The position numbers were made by a program, and so were the translations under genes. Shown here piece after piece: positions 6,695 to 14,310 of a DNA stretch of 34,669 nucleotides. The DNA is from CAYINJ01 sp964364745. Its GTDB lineage: Bacteria > Patescibacteriota > Patescibacteriia > JACRDY01. The notes under the pieces were generated by a model. That model was not told the DNA's origin. It saw only the letters and a program-made list of their open reading frames with translations, and made no database searches. The stretch is taken from the NCBI GenBank assembly GCA_964364745.1, contig CAYINJ010000003.1, forward strand, positions 1 through 34,669. Reading direction: 5' to 3'. The first letter of the stretch is position 1. Each line of letters begins with the position of its first letter.

Positions 6695-8086
6695 TTAATT
6701 AGTCAGCACCGGACCAAGTCCATGCAACGAGACGGCCTTTTGGGAGGTGGTAATAATAGTTTTCCAATTGTAGCCCAGATCAACAAAGGTGGCTTCATCG
6801 GGAATCCAGCGCAGCTTGCCGTTGGAGACCACGTAGACCTCCGGGTAATCAGTCGAACGGACCAATGTGCCATCTTTGAATTTGACTGGTTCGCCGGTCG
6901 GGTAGGCCTCGAGCTCTGCCGGCGTTAATTTGATCAATTGGCGGCCAGGGAAGTTAGTGGTCATGATTTCTTTGGACCACAGCGGATATTTGTTGCCATC
7001 TTCCACATAATAAATTCCACCGCTTTTGCTGTCTTGGGCCAGAACTCCTTGCGGATAGACGCTATTTTCAGTAATCGGATTGCCATCGAAGAAATCCTGG
7101 AGATCTTGGTCGGTGACGTCTTCAACTTCATCCGGGTTCCAGCCAATTTTTTTGAAGACGGTTGGCGAGAGGATCGCTCGTTTCTCATCATCAACGATCA
7201 AGTACCTCTGCCCGCGCGGTGAGCGGACCACCGAATAGTTAGCCAAACTAATCGGCCAGCCGGTCGGGTAGGCCAGCAAGTCAGACGATGAAATTGATAA
7301 AATTGGTTGGCTACCGAACCGCGTCAACAGCGCCACTTTTGACTTGATCGGGCGACGCGTCCCGTATTGCAAGTACCACACCCCGGCTTGGCCGGGGACT
7401 TGAACTAAAGAACCATCGGGGAAGACCTTGGCAAACCAGCGATTCCAAATGGAATAAAATAATGAATTGCCGTGGAGGTGGGGCGTGTAGTTATACATCG
7501 CCGCCGTGGCGGTGTTTTGGGGCGTGACCGTGCCGCCATCGATGGTATAAGTTTCGCCGACCTGATAACGGAACTCATCGGGATTGGCTAGGTAATAATC
7601 AAACTGCGCGGCAGCACTGTTAATCTGGCGATAAAAACCTTTCCAGCGTTGGATCGCCGGGTCGCTTAATGAACAATTATCGCAGACGCCATAGCCGGTG
7701 GCCCAATCATATTGCTTTTGAGTCGGTTCGGGATCTTCCACCAGACTTTGCTCTTTTTGGACCAAGACCAACAAAAACTTAGGGGAAATACTCCAACGGT
7801 TCGCCACATCGGCAAAGGCCTCAGCGGCCGTCATGGTCGTGTTGAGGATTTGATCACCGTTGGCATCCCGACCATCGGCCATGGTTTGGTAAGTAGCCAA
7901 CGTGCCCGGCATCCCTGCCAAAAATTTTTGAATGGCCGGGGCTGACATCGAGTCCTTGGCCCGGAGATCTTCATTGGTAATGACGTTGGCGGGATCAAAG
8001 TCAGTGGCTTCCGCCCAGCGGGGCATGGCTAAAGCCAGCAGAATGACACTAACCAGAAAATATTTTTGGTATTTTTGCATAGTCAT
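6695..8086 (-). CDS. secreted surface protein: lysozyme-like domain plus four ~55-aa repeats
   Basis: 463 residues starting at the ATG at 8086; the longer frame upstream has no start support. Residues 1-27 form a signal peptide (YFLVSVILLALAMPRWAEA). Residues about 85-220 resemble the lysozyme-fold module of secreted cell-wall enzymes: a helix with VQKEQSLV where E112 is the catalytic candidate, GYGVCDNC (132-138), and an ATAAMYNYTPH segment. Residues 226-460 hold four imperfect repeats of 50-60 residues with a Y-V/L-x-D/N-G-x-K/R core (YLIVDDEKRAIL, YYVEDGNKYPLW, YVVSNGKLRWIP) and two copies of AYPTG. A cell-wall hydrolase or wall-anchored adhesin is inferred. It is the first gene of the operon leading to MEMO-priA-def-fmt. 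Confidence 0.72.
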   Translation of the reverse strand: MTMQKYQKYFLVSVILLALAMPRWAEATDFDPANVITNEDLRAKDSMSAPAIQKFLAGMPGTLATYQTMADGRDANGDQILNTTMTAAEAFADVANRWSISPKFLLVLVQKEQSLVEDPEPTQKQYDWATGYGVCDNCSLSDPAIQRWKGFYRQINSAAAQFDYYLANPDEFRYQVGETYTIDGGTVTPQNTATAAMYNYTPHLHGNSLFYSIWNRWFAKVFPDGSLVQVPGQAGVWYLQYGTRRPIKSKVALLTRFGSQPILSISSSDLLAYPTGWPISLANYSVVRSPRGQRYLIVDDEKRAILSPTVFKKIGWNPDEVEDVTDQDLQDFFDGNPITENSVYPQGVLAQDSKSGGIYYVEDGNKYPLWSKEIMTTNFPGRQLIKLTPAELEAYPTGEPVKFKDGTLVRSTDYPEVYVVSNGKLRWIPDEATFVDLGYNWKTIITTSQKAVSLHGLGPVLTN

Positions 8087-8092
8087 GTTGTT

Positions 8093-8122
8093 AGTATACC
8101 AAAAAAATAATCTTTGCGCCAA
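8093..8122 (-). promoter_or_regulatory. promoter giving a predicted leaderless mRNA (surface protein operon)
   Basis: On the minus strand TTGGCG (8122-8117), an 18-base spacer, then an extended -10 TGgTATACT with the hexamer at 8098-8093. Only 6 bases separate the -10 from the ATG at 8086, so transcription should start at or next to the start codon. There is no Shine-Dalgarno site. Confidence 0.7.
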
Positions 8123-8134
8123 AGGGCTAGCGCA

Positions 8135-8163
8135 TTGAATATTTAGCATATTTTTGGTATGCT
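8135..8163 (+). promoter_or_regulatory. promoter of the WecG/TagA-gltX operon, divergent
   Basis: TTGAAT (8135-8140), a 17-base spacer, then an extended -10 TGgTATGCT with the hexamer at 8158-8163. It is divergent from the promoter at 8093-8122; the two -35 boxes are 12 bases apart. The predicted start near 8170 leaves a leader of only about 7 bases before the ATG at 8177. Confidence 0.65.
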
Positions 8164-8176
8164 CAGGGGGATTTCT

Positions 8177-8974
8177 ATGGCCCGAATCTTTTTTGGCCCA
8201 GTGCCGGTTGATAACGTGATCATGACCACGGCGATTGATCTCGCCGTGACGTGGTTGCGTGGCGATCGGGGTCATTTCATCGCCACGGTCAACCCCGAAA
8301 TGGTCGTGGCCGCCCAACACGACCCAGCTTTTTTGACCGCCTTACAACGCGCCGATTTGGCCTTAGCAGATGGCATGGGACTTTGGCTGGCCAGCCGACT
8401 CTTGGGCCAACCCCTAGCGGAACGCGTGCCGGGGGTGGATTTCATCATCCAATTAATATCGCGCGCGGAAACGCATGGCGCATCGGTTTATTTATTGGGC
8501 GGTGCGGCTGGCGTGGCTGAATTAGCCAAACAAACACTACAGCAATTATTCCCGCGGCTGTTAATCGTCGGTGCCGAGAGTGGGGGAGTGTTGCGGCCGG
8601 AGCAATGGAATGAAGCCGTCACGGCCGACGTGGCCGCCGCCGCTCCGAGTATTGTCTTAGTGGCTTTTGGCCACGGTAAGCAGGAACGTTGGATCGTTGA
8701 TCATTTATCTCAACTGCCCAGTGTGCGGATCGCGATCGGTGTTGGTGGCACGCTGAACTTTTTGGCCGGCACAGCCAAGCGAGCGCCGAAAATTTTCCGC
8801 GGACTTGGTCTGGAGTGGTTGTGGCGTGTTTTCCGGCCCAATCGTGACGCCTATCTCGATCCGTGGCGATTCAAACGGATCTGGCGCGCAACTTGTGTCT
8901 TTAGTTGGCTCGTTGTACAGTGGAAATGGCATTCCTTATGGCAACGCCGCATTGGTCCGTTGATGCACCATTAA
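8177..8974 (+). CDS. WecG/TagA/CpsF family glycosyltransferase (GT26)
   Basis: A 265-residue enzyme of the family that adds N-acetylmannosamine-type sugars to undecaprenyl-linked GlcNAc at the start of teichoic acid or capsule-type polymers, on the inner membrane face. The family signatures appear in order: TVNPEMVVAA, LADGMGLWLAS, RVPGVDF, YLLGGAAGV, VAFGHGKQERW, GVGGTLNFLAG, RAPKIFRGLGLEWLWR and a basic C-terminus. The Asp of the usual GGTxDFxAG motif is Asn here. The ATG at 8177 is chosen over 8159 because the earlier one lies inside the -10 box; AGGGGG precedes 8177 by 6 bases. The stop is 3 bases before gltX, so the two are co-transcribed. Confidence 0.9.
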   Translation: MARIFFGPVPVDNVIMTTAIDLAVTWLRGDRGHFIATVNPEMVVAAQHDPAFLTALQRADLALADGMGLWLASRLLGQPLAERVPGVDFIIQLISRAETHGASVYLLGGAAGVAELAKQTLQQLFPRLLIVGAESGGVLRPEQWNEAVTADVAAAAPSIVLVAFGHGKQERWIVDHLSQLPSVRIAIGVGGTLNFLAGTAKRAPKIFRGLGLEWLWRVFRPNRDAYLDPWRFKRIWRATCVFSWLVVQWKWHSLWQRRIGPLMHH

Positions 8975-8977
8975 CCT

Positions 8978-10453
8978 ATGGCCGCCAGCACCGTTCGCAC
9001 TCGCTTTGCCCCCAGTCCCACCGGGTATCTCCACGTCGGTGGTTTACGAACTGCGTTATATAACTACTTGTTCGCCAAGCAACACGGCGGGCAATTTATT
9101 TTACGAATTGAAGACACCGATCAGGCCAGATTAGTGGCCGGTGCGACGGAGAAGCTCCTGGCCACTTTGGCCCGAGTTGGTTTGACGCCTGATGAAGGGC
9201 CGACCCAGGGCGGCGACTACGGCCCTTATGTTCAATCCCAGCGGTTGCCAATTTATCAGCAGCACGTCAAACAGCTAGTGGCGGCCGGCCAGGCCTATTA
9301 TTGTTTTTGCTCCACCGAGCGGCTGACGTCAGTCCGCGCGCAAAAAATAGCCGCCAAAGAGCCGCCGATGTATGATCGGCACTGTGCTAATTTGTCGGCG
9401 GATGAAGTGGCGAAGCGATTGGCTGCCAGTGAGCCGCACACCATTCGGTTGCGAGTCCCGGCCGGCTCGACCACTCTGCCCGATCTGGTTTGGGGCGAGG
9501 TGACGATAGCCAACGCCACGATCGACGATCAGGTGTTGCTTAAAGCCGACGGGTTTCCCACTTATCACTTGGCAGTGGTGGTCGACGATCACTTGATGAA
9601 CATCAGCCATGTTTTACGCGGCGACGAGTGGTTGCCGAGCACGCCAAAACACCTACTGCTCTATCGCGCCTTTGGCTGGCCGCCGCCGCAGTTTGCCCAT
9701 CTGCCGCTGATTTTAAATCCCGATCGTAGTAAATTATCCAAGCGGCAAGGTGACGTGGCGGCCGAAGATTTCTTAACTCAAGGTTATTTGCCAGTGGCGT
9801 TATTAAACTTTATCGCCTTACTGGGCTGGCATCCCGGTGGGGGAGAAGAAACCGAGATTTTTTCGTTGAGGGAGTTAATTAAGCGCTTCAGCATCGCCGA
9901 GATTAACAAAGCCGGCGCCGGCTTTGATCTCCAAAAACTGGACTGGATCAATGGCCAATATCTGCGACAATTATCTGGCCCCGAGCTGGTCGCCGCCGCG
10001 CGGCCATTTTTGGCGCCGACCTTAACCCAGCGCGAGTGGCCAGCGGACTACCTCGAACAGGTGCTCAATCTGGAGCGCGATCGGATTAAGAAATTAAGCG
10101 ACCTGCCGGCGGCGGTTAGTTATTTTTTCGAAGAGCCACTGACTTATGACCCGCAACTACTGCAGTGGAAGGACACCCCGCCCGGCGTGGTCCAGAGTAA
10201 TTTAGAAAAACTAGCCATCTGGTTGGCCAGCGTCCGCCCCTGGACCGCGGCTGGCTTAGCAGAAAAAATTACGGCTTGGATTGCCGAGCAGGGGCTGACC
10301 AAAGGGGAGGTGTTGTGGCCGCTCCGGGTCGCTTTGTCGGGCCGGGATAAAAGCCCCGGACCGTTTGAGATCGCGGCCGTTTTAGGTCCGGATCAGACCA
10401 TCGAGCGAGTGCATGCCGCCATCGAATATCTCAATGGTGAAGGTGGGCGATAA
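8978..10453 (+). CDS. gltX: glutamyl-tRNA synthetase
   Basis: A class I aminoacyl-tRNA synthetase of 491 residues, normal length. The HIGH-type motif is at 12-22 (PSPTGYLHVGG) and the KMSKS-type motif KLSKR at 252-256. A zinc-knuckle-like set, C109, C111 and C136, lies in the connecting domain. The C-terminal anticodon-binding domain is helical (about 330-490). Whether it also charges tRNA-Gln (non-discriminating, needing GatCAB) cannot be told from this window; no glnS or gat gene is present here. It starts 3 bases after the glycosyltransferase gene and is followed 19 bases later by the M23 peptidase, which has its own promoter. Confidence 0.97.
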   Translation: MAASTVRTRFAPSPTGYLHVGGLRTALYNYLFAKQHGGQFILRIEDTDQARLVAGATEKLLATLARVGLTPDEGPTQGGDYGPYVQSQRLPIYQQHVKQLVAAGQAYYCFCSTERLTSVRAQKIAAKEPPMYDRHCANLSADEVAKRLAASEPHTIRLRVPAGSTTLPDLVWGEVTIANATIDDQVLLKADGFPTYHLAVVVDDHLMNISHVLRGDEWLPSTPKHLLLYRAFGWPPPQFAHLPLILNPDRSKLSKRQGDVAAEDFLTQGYLPVALLNFIALLGWHPGGGEETEIFSLRELIKRFSIAEINKAGAGFDLQKLDWINGQYLRQLSGPELVAAARPFLAPTLTQREWPADYLEQVLNLERDRIKKLSDLPAAVSYFFEEPLTYDPQLLQWKDTPPGVVQSNLEKLAIWLASVRPWTAAGLAEKITAWIAEQGLTKGEVLWPLRVALSGRDKSPGPFEIAAVLGPDQTIERVHAAIEYLNGEGGR

Positions 10454-10460
10454 AATGTGG

Positions 10461-10466
10461 TATACT
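10461..10466 (+). promoter_or_regulatory. -10 element giving a predicted leaderless mRNA (M23 peptidase)
   Basis: Extended -10 TGgTATACT with the hexamer at 10461-10466, just after the gltX stop. Exactly 6 bases separate it from the ATG at 10473, the same spacing as at 8093 and 20649. No strong -35 is seen, as is common with extended -10 promoters. Confidence 0.55.
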
Positions 10467-10472
10467 TAACCG

Positions 10473-11717
10473 ATGAACGGGCCACGGCGAAATAATTTTC
10501 GGTCCTACGGACCAGCCATCAGCCTGATCGGGGTGGCGATTTTTGGCTTGGTTGCTGCCCAAGCGGCAACGGTCGGGGTGGCCACAGCCAATGACGCTCA
10601 AGTCCAGCAACTGCAGCAGGACGTTTCTTTGAAAAAATTAGAAATTGATAAATTAGAGAAAAAAATCGCCGTTTACCAGCAAAGTTTGGAGGCCAAGCGG
10701 AAAGAGCGGATCACCCTGACCAACGAGCTAGATATTTTATCCGATAAGATCGGGCAGCTGCAACTGCAGTTGGGTTCGTACGACCTTCAGATCGACACGA
10801 CCAACCTGGAGATTCAGTCGATTCTGCTACAGCAACTCGATGCCGCCGACCAGCTCCGGCAGCAAAAAGAACAACTATCCGCTTTGATACAGACCCTGTA
10901 CATCGAAGGCGAGCGGAGTTATGTTGATATTTTGGTTAACCACTCGACCTTTAGTGCTTTCTTCGATCGGGTGGAACGATTGCAACAAGTCCAAGCCGGC
11001 GTTAAGCGGAGTGCCGATGAAGTCAAAGCGCTCCAAATATCCTTGGCCGCTAAACAACAAGTGCTGGAAACCAAGCGAGTGGAAATTCAAAAGTTAAAAG
11101 ATGATCTGGATACAACCAAAGAGCAGCTGGACAGCCAAGAGATCGCCAAAACCTATTATCTGACCCAAGCCCGGCAATCGGAGAAAAAATTTCAGGCCTT
11201 GGTGGTGGCAGGTAAACAAGAACAGGCGGCGATCAATAGTGAAATTATTTCGCTAGAAAAAACCTTGCGCGCTAAATTGGCCAAAGCGGGGACCGCCATC
11301 ATCGAAAGTACGGGCCGCTTGCTGTGGCCCGTGCCGCAGAATGTCATCACCGCTAAATTCCACGATCCTGACTACCCCTTCCGCAATATCTTCGAACATC
11401 CGGCGATTGATATCCGGGCCGCCCAAGGGACGCCGGTCAAAGCGGCCGATAGCGGTTATATTGGCAAGGCCAAAAATGGGGGCATGGGCTACAGCTATAT
11501 TATGATTGTGCATAGTGATGGTATGGCCACCGTCTATGGTCACGTTAGCAAGATTTATGTGACGGAAGGGGAGTTCGTTCGGCAGGGCGACATCATTGGC
11601 GCCAGTGGGGCGACGCCAGGCACCCCGGGCGCGGGGCCATTTACCACCGGTCCGCACCTGCACTTTGAAGTGCGCCTAAATGGTATCCCGGTCAATCCCG
11701 AGGAATATTTGCCGTAA
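10473..11717 (+). CDS. membrane-anchored M23 family peptidase with coiled coil
   Basis: A 414-residue peptidoglycan endopeptidase. It has a short basic N-terminus and a hydrophobic segment at about 14-38 (signal peptide or anchor). A long coiled coil follows at 41-280 (many Q, K, E and L in heptads). A LytM/M23 domain is at 300-414. The metal and catalytic residues are complete: H309 and D313 in HPAIDIR, and HLHFE with H395 and H397. It should therefore be enzymatically active, unlike the EnvC-type activators it resembles in layout. The role would be septal or side-wall peptidoglycan cleavage. It is last in the plus-strand operon and is followed by a strong terminator. Confidence 0.93.
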   Translation: MNGPRRNNFRSYGPAISLIGVAIFGLVAAQAATVGVATANDAQVQQLQQDVSLKKLEIDKLEKKIAVYQQSLEAKRKERITLTNELDILSDKIGQLQLQLGSYDLQIDTTNLEIQSILLQQLDAADQLRQQKEQLSALIQTLYIEGERSYVDILVNHSTFSAFFDRVERLQQVQAGVKRSADEVKALQISLAAKQQVLETKRVEIQKLKDDLDTTKEQLDSQEIAKTYYLTQARQSEKKFQALVVAGKQEQAAINSEIISLEKTLRAKLAKAGTAIIESTGRLLWPVPQNVITAKFHDPDYPFRNIFEHPAIDIRAAQGTPVKAADSGYIGKAKNGGMGYSYIMIVHSDGMATVYGHVSKIYVTEGEFVRQGDIIGASGATPGTPGAGPFTTGPHLHFEVRLNGIPVNPEEYLP

Positions 11718-11742
11718 GAGGCCGCCTTTTAATTGACTGACT

Positions 11743-11780
11743 AACGTCGGGGGACACAACACCCCCGACGTTTTCATTTT
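11743..11780 (+). terminator. Rho-independent terminator after the M23 peptidase
   Basis: A perfect 11-bp stem, AACGTCGGGGG (11743-11753) with CCCCCGACGTT (11762-11772) and an 8-base loop, followed by TTCATTTT. Confidence 0.9.
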
Positions 11781-12027
11781 AATTAATTATTTATTCGGCT
11801 GGTGTTGTAACCGGACTAGCTGCTAGTAAACTTCGGGGAAATCATGAGATTAAAAATACCCTTAGGCATTTAGCTAGATGGAAGGACTAATGATGGTAGT
11901 AATTTAGTGTCGCACAATGTATATTATACGTCCCTTGAACCTATCGCCGCGGCCGCTGGCAGGCCCAAGGGGCCATTGGGAGCTTAGTTTTGATCAAAAT
12001 AGTTATCTGACACTTCTCTAAATAAAA
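11781..12027. other. A+T-rich intergenic region without a recognised gene
   Basis: No open frame with start support and no tRNA, tmRNA, SRP or RNase P signature was recognised. It contains a perfect TATAAT on the minus strand near 11921-11926. It also has a small G+C-rich island at about 11948-11985 able to form alternative hairpins (GGCCC-aag-GGGCC, or CCCAA...TTGGG). It could hold an unrecognised small RNA. Confidence 0.4.
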
Positions 12028-12052
12028 AATATTTATCCGGCGGATAAATATT
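12022..12052 (-). terminator. Rho-independent terminator after ftsQ
   Basis: AATATTTATCC (12028-12038) pairs with GGATAAATATT (12042-12052) around a 3-base loop; on the minus strand it is followed by a T-rich run. It begins 15 bases past the ftsQ stop and closes the lysS-serS-ftsQ operon. Confidence 0.85.
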
Positions 12053-12066
12053 GATTAATTAAATAA

Positions 12067-12996
12067 TTATTTCAAATATACCTTACTCCCAAAACGCAGG
12101 TCGATATATTGGACTTTTTTGTCCTTAACCTTTTCCCGATAAATTAATGCCAGGTTGGCTAGTTGCTGCGCTGGCTCGTCCTTGGCATCTAGATAGACCG
12201 CAAAGCCCTGATCGGTCGTCACGTGCACTTCACTCCCCTCCCGGGTCGGTAATTCAAAATACTTAATTGTCAATGGCGCCGGAAATTGTTTCGCAATTGA
12301 TTGGATAAAGGCCACGGTATTTGGCGGGATCACCACCTGATTAATTTCCACCGGCGCATCAGTGGCGTCGTGAACCACCGGAATGGTCTGATCTAGGGCC
12401 GACTGATCAATAATCACTTCGCCGTTGGCCGGCGCTTCTTCACTAGCTGGTTCGTTATCCACCAGCGTGACATGACCGACTAACAATTCGCGAATGGCGA
12501 TGCCATTAGGGCCAAGGACATAGTAGCGATCATTACTTAGTAAGGTCAATTGGGCGTTTTTTTCTTGAATAGTGACACGTAAGGTCTTGATCCACCGGCG
12601 CTGAACCGCCACGCGATCAATGACATAGCGATCAGTAATAGCGCGCTCAATCGTGTTGGTATCGACGAAAAATAATTGGCGGCGCGGGAAAATATACCAG
12701 CGGGATTGGGTTAGTTCTTGGTTGACTAGATCAGTAATCGCTTGGTCGTCCAAAGTGGCTGTTTCCACCACCTTGATGGTTTCAATCATTAACAGGTTTG
12801 ACCAGATGATGATGTACAACAAAATAAGGCCAACCGCTCCCCCCAAAATCGCTAACAGTTTGAAGGTGCGCCGCTGCCAGAAATGCTCTCGCCGACCATA
12901 GAGCTTCTCGCCCCCACTGACCGGTCCTAAGCGACGCCGAATCATCCGACCACTTGGTCGGTAGTGATCAGTGCCTTTGGACCAGCGGGCGGTCAT
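12067..12996 (-). CDS. ftsQ: FtsQ/DivIB-like cell division protein
   Basis: A 309-residue bitopic membrane protein. A basic cytoplasmic N-terminus (about 1-45) is followed by one transmembrane helix (46-67, FKLLAILGGAVGLILLYIII). A POTRA-type domain follows at about 70-145, then a beta-rich FtsQ domain ending in YIDLRFGSKVYLK, a typical FtsQ C-terminus. FtsQ links early and late divisome proteins. An insertion rich in Asp/Glu/Ala at about 180-215 looks like a flexible loop. Here it sits 17 bases after serS rather than in a dcw cluster, a relocation worth noting. Assignment rests on topology and the C-terminal strand pattern; overall sequence similarity in this family is low. Confidence 0.82.
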   Translation of the reverse strand: MTARWSKGTDHYRPSGRMIRRRLGPVSGGEKLYGRREHFWQRRTFKLLAILGGAVGLILLYIIIWSNLLMIETIKVVETATLDDQAITDLVNQELTQSRWYIFPRRQLFFVDTNTIERAITDRYVIDRVAVQRRWIKTLRVTIQEKNAQLTLLSNDRYYVLGPNGIAIRELLVGHVTLVDNEPASEEAPANGEVIIDQSALDQTIPVVHDATDAPVEINQVVIPPNTVAFIQSIAKQFPAPLTIKYFELPTREGSEVHVTTDQGFAVYLDAKDEPAQQLANLALIYREKVKDKKVQYIDLRFGSKVYLK

Positions 12997-13013
12997 ATTC
13001 TCCGTGAAAAATG

Positions 13014-14273
13014 TTAAGCCGGTGGCGTCAGCCGGTCAACACCCGCCAAATATGGCCGGAGGACTTCCGGGACGATCACACTACCATCGGCCTGTTGAAA
13101 TTGCTCTAAGATGGCCGGGATCAAGCGGCTGGTAGCCAAACCAGAGGCGTTGAGCGTATGAACGAACTCGTTTTTGCCGCTCTGGGGGTCTTTGTAGCGG
13201 ATGTTACCGCGGCGGGCCTGATAATCCAGCGCGTTGGACGCACTGCTGACTTCTTTGTAGGTGTTCATGCTAGGGAGCCACACTTCGATATCAAATGTCT
13301 TGGCCATGGCGGCGCTGGCATCTTCGGCGGCAAGCAAAACGGTTTGATAATGAAGCCCCAAGCCCTCGACTAATGCTTCAGCGTTTTTGACCAACTCATC
13401 CAGCGCGGTCCAGGAATCCCCCGGCTTGGTGAACTGAAACATTTCAATTTTATTAAATTGATGGCCGCGGATCATCCCCCGCTCTTCTTTGCGGTATGAG
13501 CCGGCCTCACGGCGGAAACAAGCCGAATAAGCATAATATTTCAACGGTAATTGGTCAGCCGGCAAAATTTCATCCCGGTGGTAATTACCGAGCATCATTT
13601 CGCTGGTCGCGTCTAAGCACAGGCCGTCTTGAGTCCAAAATAAATCGTCGCGAAACTTCGGCAAATGACCAGAGGTGTAGGCCGACTGTTCGGTCAGCAG
13701 ATACGGCGGCCAGATGAAGGTGTAACCATTGCGGCGATGAAAGTCGACGAAGTAATTGAGCAGCGCCCACTCCAACTCCGCGCCAAAGCCCCGGTAAATC
13801 CAAAAACCGCTGCCCGACATCTTGGCGGCGCGTTCATAGTCGATGAGACCTATGCTGGTAGCAAGGGCGACATGGTCTTTCGGGGCGAAATCAAACGCGG
13901 GTTTTTGCCCGGAAGTTTTGACCACCTGGTTGGCTTCTTTTCCCCCGGCCGGCACGTCATCGGCGGGCGTATTCGGCAGTTCGGCCATGGCGGCCAAAAA
14001 CTTCTCCTGCACCGCCCGAAGCTCATCGTCGAGTTGTTTGATCTGCTCCCCCACTTGCTGCAGCTGTTTGATCACGGCCGGGGTGGGTTTGGTCTTGGAT
14101 TGAGCATTACGCTCGGCTTTCAGGGCCTCGCTTGTGGTCATCAACTGCCGGCGTTGTTGATCTAATTCAATGATGGTCGCCAAAAGAGCGTCGAGCTGTT
14201 TGGCCGGCAGGCGCTTCAACAGCGCGGTGCGGACCGTTTCCCAGTCATTGATAATTCGATGGATGTCGAGCAT
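13014..14273 (-). CDS. serS: seryl-tRNA synthetase
   Basis: A class II synthetase of 419 residues, standard length. An N-terminal long antiparallel coiled coil at about 28-100 binds the tRNA-Ser extra arm. The catalytic core has motif 2 at 253-279 (begins FRREAGSYRKEERGM) and motif 3 NASGLATSRLIPAILE near 370-390. The usual TxE serine-binding motif appears as DATSEMML. The ATG at 14273 lies 37 bases after the lysS stop, and ftsQ follows 17 bases after its own stop, so it is the middle gene of the operon. Confidence 0.97.
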   Translation of the reverse strand: MLDIHRIINDWETVRTALLKRLPAKQLDALLATIIELDQQRRQLMTTSEALKAERNAQSKTKPTPAVIKQLQQVGEQIKQLDDELRAVQEKFLAAMAELPNTPADDVPAGGKEANQVVKTSGQKPAFDFAPKDHVALATSIGLIDYERAAKMSGSGFWIYRGFGAELEWALLNYFVDFHRRNGYTFIWPPYLLTEQSAYTSGHLPKFRDDLFWTQDGLCLDATSEMMLGNYHRDEILPADQLPLKYYAYSACFRREAGSYRKEERGMIRGHQFNKIEMFQFTKPGDSWTALDELVKNAEALVEGLGLHYQTVLLAAEDASAAMAKTFDIEVWLPSMNTYKEVSSASNALDYQARRGNIRYKDPQSGKNEFVHTLNASGLATSRLIPAILEQFQQADGSVIVPEVLRPYLAGVDRLTPPA

Positions 14274-14310
14274 AATTAAATGTTAACTCCCGGGTCATGA
14301 GTGATCCGAG

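Noticed and set aside
6530..7222. Plus-strand frames opposite the MEMO-like and surface-protein genes
   Set aside because: Antisense shadows of well-supported genes with no start signals.
8087..8320. Upstream extension of the surface-protein frame to 8320
   Set aside because: It would cross both divergent promoters and add 78 residues before a clear signal peptide.
11781..12027. tRNA, tmRNA, SRP RNA or RNase P RNA in the largest gene-free stretch outside the repeats
   Set aside because: None of the conserved stretches of these RNAs was found on either strand.
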